Shown: positions 27,752 to 36,733 of the stretch, piece by piece
How positions within the stretch are numbered: position 1 is the first letter of the stretch
Layout: each line of letters opens with the position of its first letter
NCBI GenBank assembly: GCA_050184225.1
Contig: JBFXAN010000012.1
Coordinates: 1-64,000 of the forward strand
DNA length: 64,000 nt
Source: JBFXAN01 sp050184225
Lineage (GTDB): Bacteria; Chloroflexota; Dehalococcoidia; CAUJGQ01
Reading direction: 5' to 3'
Program-made: the position numbers and the translations under genes
The notes under the pieces: model-generated
Told to the model about the DNA's origin: nothing
The model's database searches: none
What the model saw: only the letters and a program-made list of their open reading frames with translations

Positions 27752-27855
27752 CGTCACTCAACGAAGACCGGCGCGAGGCCCGGCCAGTGAGCCGGGCCTC
27801 GCGCTTGGCGAACATGCTGATCCGTGGCACCCTGGATTTCGGGAGGATCGAATCC

Positions 27856-28119
27856 ATGGTAGTAATACGCGAAGGGCGGATCGAAGGTGGTCGCCTGATC
27901 GTCGCGGACACAATTGCGCTGCCAGATGGCACCCCTGTGCGGGTCGAAATCGAGGTGCTCGACGAGCAGACTCAGGCGGGCAACCGCGAGATTCCTGCCG
28001 ACGAGGATTTGCTGCCGGGGTTTGGCATGTGGGCAAACCGCGAGGACATGCAAGATAGCGTCGATTGGGTCAATCAGCAACGTGACGCTTGGCGAGAGCG
28101 ACTCCTGCACGCCCAGTGA
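27856..28119 (+). CDS. Antitoxin-like protein of a VapBC module
   Basis: 87 residues from ATG 27856 (GGAGG nine bases upstream); an upstream in-frame ATG at 27787 lacks an SD. The N-terminal part (REGRIEGGRLIVADTIALPDG) has the short beta-rich pattern common in VapB/DUF104-like antitoxins, followed by an acidic C-terminal tail that would bind the toxin. Its stop overlaps the GTG of the next gene by four bases (GTGA), the usual antitoxin-toxin coupling. Confidence 0.65.
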   Translation: MVVIREGRIEGGRLIVADTIALPDGTPVRVEIEVLDEQTQAGNREIPADEDLLPGFGMWANREDMQDSVDWVNQQRDAWRERLLHAQ

Positions 28120-28489
28120 TTGACACTGATATCCTTATCGACCACTTGCGTGGTGTAGCCGCCGCGACCGCCTTCCTCAATGCCAGGCGAGCGGCGGGAA
28201 GGAACACCGTCAGCATCATCTCGGCGATGGAGCTGGTCCAAGGCTGCCGGAATGGGCAGGAGTTACAGACCGTCCGTGCTTGCTGGCTGCGATGACCGTC
28301 GTACCAATGACCGGTCAGGCATCAGAATCCGCCTTGCAACTGATGGACGCCCACTTCCTCCGGCACGGACTTCGACTTCCGGATGCCCTCATAGCTGCTG
28401 CCGCGCTCGACCGCGGCGAGATGCTGAATACGCGAAACGCACGTCACTTCGGCGTTGTCCCCGGTCTGGCCATCGAGCGCCCATATTGA
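28116..28489 (+). pseudogene. vapC: VapC PIN-domain toxin, frameshifted
   Basis: The first frame (GTG 28116 to stop 28295) gives VIDTDILIDHLRG and SIISAMELVQGC, the first half of a PIN domain with its Asp and Glu. The second half follows in another frame (about 28280-28489) with HGLRLPDALIAAAAL and TRNARHFG, the remaining acidic region. A single frame change near 28275 separates them. Conserved residues survive on both sides, so the break is recent or a sequencing error. Unless frameshifting occurs, no active toxin is made. Confidence 0.8.
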
Positions 28490-28497
28490 CAGCGGGA

Positions 28498-29901
28498 TTA
28501 GGTCGTCACGCCCAACTCCTGCTCGACCTCGGCCAGGGCACCGTCCAGGCCATCGACCAGCCAGTCGCTCTCGGCCGGGGTGATCACGAGCGGCGGGGCG
28601 ATGTTGACGATGTTGCCGGCGCGGCAGAGGATGCCCCGCTTCACCAACGCCGCCGTGAGCTTGTCCGGCAGGCCAGCATCTTCCGGGAACGGCTCATTGG
28701 TTGCCGGGTCTTGGACGATCTCCACCGCCAGCAGCAGGCCGCGCCCGCGCACGTCTCCCACGATCGGATGTTGCTCCTTGAGCGAGGTGAGCCGGCCCTG
28801 GAGGTAGGCGCCGGTCCGGGCCGCGTTCTCCGGCAGTTGCTCCCGCTCGATGATGCCGACGTTCGCCAGTGCCACCGCGCAGGACACCGGGTGCGTGCCG
28901 AAGGTGATGCCGAGGCCGAAGGTCTTGCTCTTGTCGCCCTCGAACGCGGCGGCGACCTTGTCCGACGCGGCGACGGCGGCGATCGGGATGTAGCCGGAAC
29001 TGATCCCCTTCGCCATCGTCATCAGGTCCGGCTCGTAGCCGAGGCCCGGTGAGGCGAACCACGCGCCCGTGCGGCCGAAGCCGTTGATCACCTCGTCAGC
29101 GATCAGGAGGATGCCGTACTTGTCGCAGAGCCGGCGGATCTCCGGCCAGTAGTCGTCCGAGGGAATGTAGCCGCCGTTGGCGGAGGAGATCGGCTCGCCG
29201 ATGAAGGCGGCGATCGTCTCCGGCTTCTCCGCCTTGATCACCTGCTCGATCGCGCCGACGCAGACGGCATCGCAGGCGGGTTTGCCTGCCTGCTTGCAGT
29301 GATAGCAGGGTGTGTTCTCGACAAAGACGACGCCAGGCAGCAGCGGCTCGTAAGGCGCGCGGTTGATGCCGGTCGAGCCGTTCACAGAGAGCGCCCCGGC
29401 GGTGACGCCGTGATAGGAGCCACGCCGGGCAATGATCTTGAACCGCTTCTTCTCGCCGAGATTGTACTGGTAGTGCTTCGCCATCCGGAGAGCGGTTTCG
29501 ACCGCTTCTGAGCCGGAGTTGACGAAGAAGAGGCGGTTGAGTGAGGGCGGCAACAGCGACGCGAGCTTGCTCGCCAGGTCGACGGCCGGCCGGCTCGCGT
29601 AGGCGAAGGTGTTGACGTAGGCCAGATCGCGCATCTGCTGCGCGGCCACCTCGCCCAGTTCGGCGCGGCCGTGACCGGCGTTGACCACCCAGAGGCCGGA
29701 CATCGCGTCCATGAACCGCCGGCCGCGCTGATCGGTCAGCCACACCCCCTCACCCTGGACGAAGACCTTGAGACCGTCCGGCTTGGCGAGTTCCGTGTAC
29801 TGCTGAGTATGCACCCAGAGATGCGCGAGACCCCGCGCGATGTAGTCGTCCATCTCGACATCGCTGGTTAGGTCCGGCCGTGCTTCCTGCTCGATCGTCA
29901 T
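28498..29901 (-). CDS. Class III PLP-dependent aminotransferase (omega-transaminase type)
   Basis: 467 residues, AGGAG before the ATG. The PLP-lysine motif is MTMAKGISSGYIPI; VNSGSEAVETALRMAKHYQ and ADEVINGFGRTG are the cofactor phosphate and ring-binding regions. It matches amine/beta-amino acid-pyruvate type transaminases. A CYHCKQAGKPACDAVC segment (about residue 200) adds a Cys cluster seen in some omega-transaminases. It faces a dispersed repeat just upstream. Confidence 0.88.
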   Translation of the reverse strand: MTIEQEARPDLTSDVEMDDYIARGLAHLWVHTQQYTELAKPDGLKVFVQGEGVWLTDQRGRRFMDAMSGLWVVNAGHGRAELGEVAAQQMRDLAYVNTFAYASRPAVDLASKLASLLPPSLNRLFFVNSGSEAVETALRMAKHYQYNLGEKKRFKIIARRGSYHGVTAGALSVNGSTGINRAPYEPLLPGVVFVENTPCYHCKQAGKPACDAVCVGAIEQVIKAEKPETIAAFIGEPISSANGGYIPSDDYWPEIRRLCDKYGILLIADEVINGFGRTGAWFASPGLGYEPDLMTMAKGISSGYIPIAAVAASDKVAAAFEGDKSKTFGLGITFGTHPVSCAVALANVGIIEREQLPENAARTGAYLQGRLTSLKEQHPIVGDVRGRGLLLAVEIVQDPATNEPFPEDAGLPDKLTAALVKRGILCRAGNIVNIAPPLVITPAESDWLVDGLDGALAEVEQELGVTT

Positions 29902-29918
29902 CGTTGGCTCCTTTGAAT

Positions 29919-30036
29919 GCCCTCACCCCCGACCCCTCTCCCGCAACGGCGGGAGAGGGGAGCCTCACTCAACCGGGGTGTGCCAGTATCTCCCCCTCTC
30001 CCGCTCCGGCGGGAGAGGGGGCCGGGGGGTGAGGGC
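29919..30036. repeat. Dispersed palindromic repeat C with two internal hairpins
   Basis: Outer arms GCCCTCACCCCCGACCCC (from 29919) and GGCCGGGGGGTGAGGGC (to 30036) are inverted. Two nested stem-loops, CCCTCTCCCGC/GCGGGAGAGGG at about 29934-29959 and 29994-30019, lie between them. It sits directly upstream of the aminotransferase ATG and supplies the last codons of the amidohydrolase gene. Similar CCCTCACCCC.../CCTCTCCCGC units are common in many high-GC genomes. Confidence 0.8.
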
Positions 30037-31642
30037 CAGCATACACCCGTCGTCCATCGACCCACGTCTCATCGATCACAATATCCCGTACCCGCTGGAC
30101 CGGCACGATAGTCGGATCCTCGGCCAGCAGCACGAAGTTGGCCAGTTTGCCTGGTGTGATCGATCCCTCCTCGTCGTCGGTGCCGCCCGCCCAGGCGCTG
30201 TCGAGCGTGTACATCCGGATCGCATCGAGCACGCTGACAGCCTGTTCCGGCGACAGTGCCTGCCTGCCGATCGTGCGGCGTTCGGCGGCGGCGGCGATCC
30301 CCCAGAGCGGCGGCAGGGCGAAGCACGGCGCATCCGAACTGCCGCCGACCGGCACGCCCGCCGCGTGAAGTTGCGCCACCGGCCAGTTGAGAAACTGCTT
30401 CGGCCGGGTGTGATAGGCCGGCCGGTCGCCGTACTGCCAGATACCAACCGGCTGCGTCACAACGCCAACCTCCAGCGCCCGCACCTGTTCAATCTCGGCG
30501 TCGGTCGCCCAGAAGAAGTGATCGATGCGGAAGCGCGAGCGACTGGTGGGTGCGGCTGCGCGGGCGTGCGTCAACCCGGCGAGCGCCGCCGCGATCGCGC
30601 GGTTGCCGATCGCGTGAATGGCGACGGTCAGGTGCCGGCGGGCGGCCTGCTCGACTAATTCGTTGAGTCGTGCCTGCTCATAGAAGAGGATGCCCTCATC
30701 GACGCCGTCATCGTGGCCGCCGTGGCCCGGCAGCCGCGTGGCGGCGGTGACGCCGGCGCCGTCGGCGAAGAGCTTGATGCCGCCCCGCCGGATCCTGGGC
30801 GGCCGATCGGCATCGAAGTCGCCTCCATCCAGCCAGGCGGCAGGCGAGTCAAAGAGGCCACGATCGGAACCGCGCAGCGGTGTGTAATACAGCGGTAGAC
30901 GCCCGCTCGCGGCGGCGCGGCGCATCAGATCGAGAAACATCGGTGGCACCCAGGCATCCTGGAGCGCCGTGATGCCGAGCGCGAGATGGCGGCGACCGTT
31001 TGCCTCGACCAGATCGAGGAGTTGCGGCTCGTGTCGCTCGATCAGAGCCGCCATCGAGTGACGCTGCGGTCCGTTCGTTGCTGCTTCAGCCAGCAGGCCG
31101 ATCGGCTCGCCGGTTGGGTCACAGTCGATCGTGCCGTACGGCCGGTAGGTATGGCTCTTGACGATGCCGATCAACTCCAGCGCGCGGCTGTTCGCCACGA
31201 CACGGTGATAGGAGGAGTGGACGGCGACGACGGGGTGCTCCGGCGCCGCTTCGTCGAGTTCCCAACGAGTCGGGTGGCGGCGTTCGGTGAGCCGGTCATC
31301 GGCATAGCCGACCGCGCGGATCCAGCCGCCCGCCGGCGTCGCGTGCGCCGCCTCGGCGATCCGGGCCTGGAGCGCAGGGATATCGGCGACGGCGTCGGGA
31401 CTGATATCGACGGCGACCGGGTTGAGCGTCGTTGGACCGAAGTGATTGTGCGCGTCGACGAAGCCGGGGATCAGGCAGCGGCCGCCGAGGTCGATCACCT
31501 CTGTCTCCCGCTCCCGCGCCTGGAGGAGCGATGCGGACTCGCCGACCGCCGCGATCCGGCCGTCTTTGATTGCCACCGCGCTCGCCCGCGGTCGGGTCGG
31601 ATCGATGGTGTGGATCGTGACGTTGGTCAGGAGGGTGTGCAT
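29969..31642 (-). CDS. Amidohydrolase family 3 (YtcJ-like)
   Basis: 557 residues. Metal-binding and family motifs are VDAHNHFG (N-terminal His pair), RGGIKLFADGA (with the carboxylate-lysine-like position), HAIGNRAI, RIDHFFW and GGSSDAP. It resembles YtcJ-type amidohydrolases that hydrolyse amides or cyclic amides; the substrate is unknown. The last residues (about 20, from PHPPAPSPAGAGEGE) are encoded by repeat C and are not family sequence, so the original C-terminus ends near VDGRRVYAG. Confidence 0.85.
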   Translation of the reverse strand: MHTLLTNVTIHTIDPTRPRASAVAIKDGRIAAVGESASLLQARERETEVIDLGGRCLIPGFVDAHNHFGPTTLNPVAVDISPDAVADIPALQARIAEAAHATPAGGWIRAVGYADDRLTERRHPTRWELDEAAPEHPVVAVHSSYHRVVANSRALELIGIVKSHTYRPYGTIDCDPTGEPIGLLAEAATNGPQRHSMAALIERHEPQLLDLVEANGRRHLALGITALQDAWVPPMFLDLMRRAAASGRLPLYYTPLRGSDRGLFDSPAAWLDGGDFDADRPPRIRRGGIKLFADGAGVTAATRLPGHGGHDDGVDEGILFYEQARLNELVEQAARRHLTVAIHAIGNRAIAAALAGLTHARAAAPTSRSRFRIDHFFWATDAEIEQVRALEVGVVTQPVGIWQYGDRPAYHTRPKQFLNWPVAQLHAAGVPVGGSSDAPCFALPPLWGIAAAAERRTIGRQALSPEQAVSVLDAIRMYTLDSAWAGGTDDEEGSITPGKLANFVLLAEDPTIVPVQRVRDIVIDETWVDGRRVYAGPHPPAPSPAGAGEGEILAHPG

Positions 31643-31765
31643 CAGACTCTCCTACCTCCGGAACGGATCGACTCCCCTGGACAGAACAGGCCCATGGTAG
31701 ACAGGTTGCGTGGCAAACGCGAACTCAGGGGAAAACCGCACCGCGGCGAGGCCGGCACGCCATTC

Positions 31766-31794
31766 TTGACCGAACCAATCGACTTACATAGCAT
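31766..31794 (+). promoter_or_regulatory. Candidate sigma70-type promoter for the CoA-transferase operon
   Basis: TTGACC (31766-31771) and TAGCAT (31789-31794) are separated by 17 bases in the 267-bp divergent region between the amidohydrolase and the CoA-transferase gene. It is followed closely by GACGTCACGTC, a partly palindromic stretch. The leader to the GTG at 31910 would be about 110 bases. Confidence 0.45.
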
Positions 31795-31909
31795 ATGGAC
31801 GTCACGTCAATTGCGCGCTTCTCTTTTTATGTCTGGCAGATATGTAGATGACGGTATGCGGCGGGCGTCGGAGCATGTCCTCGACTGCCGGTTTCCTTGA
31901 GGTCATGCT

Positions 31910-33139
31910 GTGCCCGAACCCAACTTATCAGAACACCAACGCGATCGACCGACGCTCGCACCTCAGCTCGCGCCCCGCGCGTTGGCAGGGCTTCGTGTGA
32001 TCGACGCCGGCCAGGTCCTCGCCGGTCCGTTTGGGCCGACGTTGCTCGCCGACTTCGGCGCCGAGGTGATCAAGATCGAACTGCCCGGCGAGACGATCCG
32101 GCCGGAGCAACGCTTGAACCGCGCCGTCGAGTCGCGCAGCAAGAAATCAATCACGCTCGACCTGCGACATCCGGCCGGCCGCGAGTTGTTTCTCAAGCTG
32201 GTCGCCGTCTCCGACGCGATCGTCGAGAACTATACGCCGGGCACCTTTGAGAAGTGGGGATTTGACTACGAGACGCTGTCGTCCGTCAATCCCGGCATCA
32301 TCCTCGTGCGCGTCTCCGGCTATGGGCAGACCGGGCCATATTCGCAACGACGCGGGTACGATCGGATCGGCCAGGCATTCGGCGGTCTGTTGCACGTGAC
32401 CGGTGAACCGGACCGCCCACCAGCGCACCCCGGTTTCATGCTGGCCGACTATCTCACGGGGATGTTCAACGCCTTCGGCCTGCTGATCGCCGTGTACAAC
32501 CGCGACATCGCCGGCAGCGGGCGCGGCCAGGTGGTCGATGCCTCGCTCTACGAATCGATCTTTCGGATGAGCAGTACGCTCGCCGGCGAATATGCGCTCA
32601 GCGGGACCGTGCGTGAACGAGCGGGAACGTTCCGGCCGTGGTCGGTGCCCGCCAATCAGTATCGGACGGCGGACGGCCGCTGGCTGTTGATCATCGCGTC
32701 GAGCGACCGGCTAATGGAGCGGTTGCTGGAAACGATCGGACGGGCGGATCTGATCGACGATCCGCGCTTTGCGCGGTTTGAGCGGGCAAAGCACGCCGAG
32801 GCGCTCGACGAGGTGATCGCCGCCTGGGTGGAGACGAAGACGCTGGCCGAGGCGATGGAGACTCTCGAAGCAGCGCAGGTGCCCTTTGGCCCAGTGAACA
32901 CGATCGCCGATATCTTCGCCGATGAACACATCTGGGCACGCGGCAACATCGCCGCCGTTCCCGACCCCGTGCATGAGACGGTCTATGTCCCCAGTGTCAC
33001 CCCACAGCTATCGACGACGCCGGGCGCGATCTATGGACCGCCGCCGGAGCCGGGCGAGCACAACCGCGAGATCTACCAGGGTCTGCTCCGCCTCTCGGAT
33101 GAGGAGATGGAGCAGCTTCGCGCCGATCGCACCATCTAA
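31910..33139 (+). CDS. CaiB/BaiF family III CoA-transferase
   Basis: 409 residues, GTG start preceded by GAGG. Family III motifs are LRVIDAGQVLAGPFGPTLLADFGAEV, here cited as VLAGPFGPTLLADFGAEVIK, NYTPGTFEKWG, and LADYLTGMFNA with the catalytic Asp. It transfers CoA between carboxylic acids. First gene of an operon with an enoyl-CoA hydratase-like protein and an ABC importer, pointing to import and CoA-dependent breakdown of a carboxylic acid. Confidence 0.9.
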   Translation: MPEPNLSEHQRDRPTLAPQLAPRALAGLRVIDAGQVLAGPFGPTLLADFGAEVIKIELPGETIRPEQRLNRAVESRSKKSITLDLRHPAGRELFLKLVAVSDAIVENYTPGTFEKWGFDYETLSSVNPGIILVRVSGYGQTGPYSQRRGYDRIGQAFGGLLHVTGEPDRPPAHPGFMLADYLTGMFNAFGLLIAVYNRDIAGSGRGQVVDASLYESIFRMSSTLAGEYALSGTVRERAGTFRPWSVPANQYRTADGRWLLIIASSDRLMERLLETIGRADLIDDPRFARFERAKHAEALDEVIAAWVETKTLAEAMETLEAAQVPFGPVNTIADIFADEHIWARGNIAAVPDPVHETVYVPSVTPQLSTTPGAIYGPPPEPGEHNREIYQGLLRLSDEEMEQLRADRTI

Positions 33140-33157
33140 TCACACGGAGTACGAACG

Positions 33158-33946
33158 ATGTCGTTCCCGACCGTCGACTATGAGCGACGTGGCCATGTGG
33201 CGTGGGTCACGATGAACCGTCCGGAAGCGCTCAACGCGATGAACGATGAGCTGAAACGCGACCTGAAGCTGGCGTGGGAAGAGGTGCGCCAGGATCGGGA
33301 CGTGTGGGCCGTGATCCTGACCGGGGCCGGCGGTCGCGGGTTCTGTGCGGGGGCCGACCTGCGCTCCTCGCGTGCGGGCGAGCCGCCGGTTGACGACCCG
33401 TACTGGTTGATGCAGACGACGGACTCGCTCGAGAGCGGCCTCGAAGTATGGAAGCCGATCATCGCTGCCGTGAACGGCCACGCAATCGGCATCGGCCTGA
33501 CCCTGGCGATGGCGAGCGATTTCCGGATCGCCTCGGAGAACGCGACGTTCGGATTCCCGGAGGTGCGGCTCGGCATGCCGACCGTGATGGGGGCGATCCG
33601 CGCGCCGCAGGTGATCGGCATGTCCAACGCGCTCGACCTGTTGCTGACGGGCGAGCGGATCGACGCGGAGACGGCGCTGCGCTGGGGGCTGGTGCGCGAG
33701 CTCGTGCCGCTCGATCGGCTGTACGAGCGTGCCGAGGATCTGGCGGCGCGGCTGTGTCGCTCTGGTCCACGGGCGGTGCAGGCGACCAAGGAGATCGCGG
33801 TGCGCGGCCAGGGCCTGCCGTTCGGCGATGCCTTCCGCCTCGGCGAGGCGATCCGGCGGCTGGCGCGGGATGCCGCAAAGAACGACATCCAGGAAGGGTT
33901 GGCGGCCTACCGCGAGCGGCGCGAACCCCAGTTTCACAACCACTAG
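33158..33946 (+). CDS. Enoyl-CoA hydratase/isomerase family protein
   Basis: 262 residues, 18 bases after the CoA-transferase gene, with GGAG before the ATG. Crotonase-fold motifs are GRGFCAGADL (oxyanion hole) and NGHAIGIGLTLA, then FPEVRLGMPTVMGA. The first catalytic Glu (usually in a GGxELA context) is replaced (GLTLA), while the FPEV Glu is present. This suggests an isomerase, hydrolase or another crotonase activity rather than classical hydratase; that is an inference. Confidence 0.87.
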   Translation: MSFPTVDYERRGHVAWVTMNRPEALNAMNDELKRDLKLAWEEVRQDRDVWAVILTGAGGRGFCAGADLRSSRAGEPPVDDPYWLMQTTDSLESGLEVWKPIIAAVNGHAIGIGLTLAMASDFRIASENATFGFPEVRLGMPTVMGAIRAPQVIGMSNALDLLLTGERIDAETALRWGLVRELVPLDRLYERAEDLAARLCRSGPRAVQATKEIAVRGQGLPFGDAFRLGEAIRRLARDAAKNDIQEGLAAYRERREPQFHNH

Positions 33947-33996
33947 GCTGCCACGCGCACGGCGGGCAGACCGACCGGTGGGGAGAGGGCAATCCA

Positions 33997-35670
33997 ATGA
34001 CCAACGACCATATGGGCTTTCCGAAGACGGTGACACGACGCCGGCTGCTTGCCGCCAGCGCGATCGGCGGCGGGGCGGCACTGGCGTTCCTGGCGGCATG
34101 CAGCGGCAAGGCCGATGAGGCCGGCTCCGACGCGGGTGCCGACGTCGCCAACACCCTGACGCAGTCCACCGCGGAACCGAAGCGCGGCGGTTTGGTCCGC
34201 GCGAATATGGGCGCGCAGAACGTCTTTCTCGATCCGCACATGACCGCGCTGCCCGGCGTGTCGTGGCTGTGGGGCAACGTCAGCCACCACCTGGTGGAGG
34301 TCAACGCCAACCGCGAGATTACCGACGAGGGGCTGGCCGCATCCTGGGAGACGCCGGACGCGCTCACACTCACGTTCAAGCTGCACGACGGCATCGCCTT
34401 CCACGACGTGGCGCCTGCAAACGGCCGGGCGATGACGGTCGAGGACGTGATCTACAGCATCGAGCGAATTCGCACACCGGACCCGCAGTTCGCCCGCCGC
34501 AGCCTCTTCGAGGCGATCGACAAGATGGAGGCGACCGACCCGCGCACGCTGAAGGTGACACTGAAGCGGCCCTATGTGCCGCAGATGTTCTACTTCGGTT
34601 CGGGCTGGGCGTTCATCGTCAACCGGGAGACGGTGGAAAAGTACGGCGACCTCAAGGGACCGGAGGGCGCGATCGGCGTCGGGCCGTTCATTCTCGAACC
34701 CGGCTATACGAAGGAGCAGGGCGGCAAGCTGCGGCGCAACCCGAACTACTTCCGCGCGGGCCTGCCGTATCTCGATAACGTTGACCTGATGGTGTTCCAG
34801 GACGCGCAGACGGCGCAGTCGGCTTTCACGGCGGGGCAACTCGAGATCATGGGCATCAACGCGGACGCCCGCAGGATCGTGTCGGGCGCGGTGCGTGGCG
34901 CCCAGTTCGCGCCGGTTTCGCACGGCGGCCGACGGTACTCGGTCGAACTCAACGTGAAGCGGCCGCCGTTCGACGACGCTCGTTTCCGCAAGGCGGTACA
35001 TCTCGCGCTCAACCGGCAGGAGATCGTCTCGCTCGGCTGGGGCGATGAAGGCGACCTCCTTGGTGGCATTCCGCCGAGCATGGGCGATTTTGCGATTCCG
35101 GCAGCGGAGCTGGAGCAGATGCCCGGCTATCGCGCGAACAAAGACGAGGACCTGGCCGAGGCGAAGAAGCTGCTGGCGGCGGCCGGTCTGGAGAACGTCG
35201 AGGTGGAATGGTTTGACACCGAGTTGGCGATTCCTTCCGGCCAGATCGTACCGCCCCAACTTCAGAAGATCGGCATCCGCTCCAAGGTGAACCGAGTCGA
35301 ATACGGCGCGTACAAGACGGCGGAGAACAACCGTGAGTACGGCGCCTTCTTCGGCGGCTATACCGTCGATGCCGAGCCGGACGCGGTCCTGCGGGTGTAC
35401 AGCTACTCGACCGGAAGCCGGAACTACAACGAGAACGCCGACCCACGGATCGACCAGATGATCGACGCGCAGGTAAGTGAAGTGGACACGAAGCGACGGG
35501 CGCAACTCGTGCAAGAACTTCAGCGGTACATGATCGAAACGAACGCCGAGCACCTGCTCGCGAACGGCCGCACGTTCAAGGCGCTGCAGGCGCAGGTGCG
35601 TGGCTTCTTGGTTCCGCCCTGGAGTGACAGTGACCGCCAGGATCTGACCCGGACCTGGCTGGACACATAG
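33997..35670 (+). CDS. Tat lipoprotein, family 5 (peptide/nickel-type) ABC substrate-binding protein
   Basis: 557 residues from ATG 33997 with GAGAGGG upstream. The signal has a twin-arginine TRRRLLAASAIGGGAALAF and a lipobox ending AAC|S, so it is a Tat-exported lipoprotein. The mature domain is SBP_bac_5 (DppA/OppA type), with NREITDEGLAASWE and FKLHDGIAFHD. It is the receptor for the two permeases that follow. The ligand is probably an organic acid or peptide matching the catabolic genes upstream. Confidence 0.88.
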   Translation: MTNDHMGFPKTVTRRRLLAASAIGGGAALAFLAACSGKADEAGSDAGADVANTLTQSTAEPKRGGLVRANMGAQNVFLDPHMTALPGVSWLWGNVSHHLVEVNANREITDEGLAASWETPDALTLTFKLHDGIAFHDVAPANGRAMTVEDVIYSIERIRTPDPQFARRSLFEAIDKMEATDPRTLKVTLKRPYVPQMFYFGSGWAFIVNRETVEKYGDLKGPEGAIGVGPFILEPGYTKEQGGKLRRNPNYFRAGLPYLDNVDLMVFQDAQTAQSAFTAGQLEIMGINADARRIVSGAVRGAQFAPVSHGGRRYSVELNVKRPPFDDARFRKAVHLALNRQEIVSLGWGDEGDLLGGIPPSMGDFAIPAAELEQMPGYRANKDEDLAEAKKLLAAAGLENVEVEWFDTELAIPSGQIVPPQLQKIGIRSKVNRVEYGAYKTAENNREYGAFFGGYTVDAEPDAVLRVYSYSTGSRNYNENADPRIDQMIDAQVSEVDTKRRAQLVQELQRYMIETNAEHLLANGRTFKALQAQVRGFLVPPWSDSDRQDLTRTWLDT

Positions 35671-35689
35671 GCGCCAGCATTGCCTGGTC

Positions 35690-35733
35690 CCCCTTGGGAT
35701 GGCCGGCGGATTGATGTCGGTGATCCCAAGGGG
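35690..35733. terminator. Long stem-loop between the binding-protein and permease genes
   Basis: CCCCTTGGGAT (35690-35700) is the exact reverse complement of ATCCCAAGGGG (35723-35733), with a 22-base loop. It lies in the 98-bp gap of an otherwise tight operon, where such stem-loops often reduce read-through and protect the binding-protein message. No U-tract follows, so partial termination or mRNA stabilisation is more likely than full termination. Confidence 0.65.
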
Positions 35734-35768
35734 AGCGTCAGGTTGTCGCCCAATCAGGACGTGGTACG

Positions 35769-36719
35769 GTGCAGCGATATATCGCCCAGCGCATTCTGCT
35801 CGTTATTCCAACCCTGGTGATCCTGACCACGGCCGTGTTCGCACTGGTGCGGCTGGTCCCCGGCGACCCGGTTGCGATCCTCCTATCGGAGCAGGCGTTC
35901 TCCACGCAATGGGACCATGAGCAACTGCGGCACGAGCTCGGCCTGGACCAGCCGATCGCGCGACAGTACATCGACTGGGTGAGCGGCCTGGCGCGGGGCG
36001 ACTTCGGTGTCTCGTTATACTCCGGCGAGGCACTGGGGCCGACACTCGTGGAGCGGTTCAAGGTCAGCGCCGAGATCGCGGCGCTGGCGATGTTGGCTTC
36101 AGTGCTGATCTCGACGCCGGTCGGCGTGATCGCGGCCGTCCGCGCGAATACGCCGGTGGACTATCTCGCCCGCGGCATCTCGATCCTCGGCCTCTCCATT
36201 CCCAGTTTCTTCATGGGTACGGCGCTGCTGGTCTACGGGTCGATCTGGTTCAACTGGATACCGTCGGTTCGGTTGATCCCGTTCACCGACGATCCCCTCG
36301 GCAACCTGGCACAGTTTGCCCTGCCCGCGCTGATCATCGGCATCCACCTTGCGGCGGTGCAAATGCGCATGACGCGCGCCGTCCTCCTGGAAGTGCTCCG
36401 CCAGGACTATGTCCGCACGGCGAGGGCGAAGGGGTTGGCTGGCCGGTCGGTGATCGTCCGGCACGCGCTTCGCAATAGCCTGCTGCCCGTGATCACGATC
36501 ACAGGGCTCCAGTTTGGGGCATTGCTCGGTGGAACGGTGATCTCTGAGACATTGTTCAATCTGCCGGGCCTGGGCCTGCTCATGGTGGAAGCAGTCCGCC
36601 AGCGGGACTATCCGGTGATCCAGAGCGTCAACATCGCCTTCGCGCTGATCGTGATCGTCACCAATCTCGCGGTTGACTTGAGCTACGGCTTCATCGATCC
36701 GCGCATTCGGTATCGGTAG
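35769..36719 (+). CDS. ABC transporter permease, DppB/OppB type
   Basis: 316 residues, GTG start. N-terminal MQRYIAQRILLVIPTLVILT is the first membrane helix typical of DppB. RLVPGDPVAILLSEQ and the EAA loop VRTARAKGLAGRSVIVRHAL, followed by LRNSLLPVITITGLQFG, identify the family. Six membrane helices are expected. It pairs with the DppC-like gene 14 bases downstream. Confidence 0.92.
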   Translation: MQRYIAQRILLVIPTLVILTTAVFALVRLVPGDPVAILLSEQAFSTQWDHEQLRHELGLDQPIARQYIDWVSGLARGDFGVSLYSGEALGPTLVERFKVSAEIAALAMLASVLISTPVGVIAAVRANTPVDYLARGISILGLSIPSFFMGTALLVYGSIWFNWIPSVRLIPFTDDPLGNLAQFALPALIIGIHLAAVQMRMTRAVLLEVLRQDYVRTARAKGLAGRSVIVRHALRNSLLPVITITGLQFGALLGGTVISETLFNLPGLGLLMVEAVRQRDYPVIQSVNIAFALIVIVTNLAVDLSYGFIDPRIRYR

Positions 36720-36733
36720 AGAGAGACGGTTCT

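Noticed and set aside
34376..34561. Small ORFs inside the binding-protein gene
   Set aside because: Shadows in other frames without SD or family signal.
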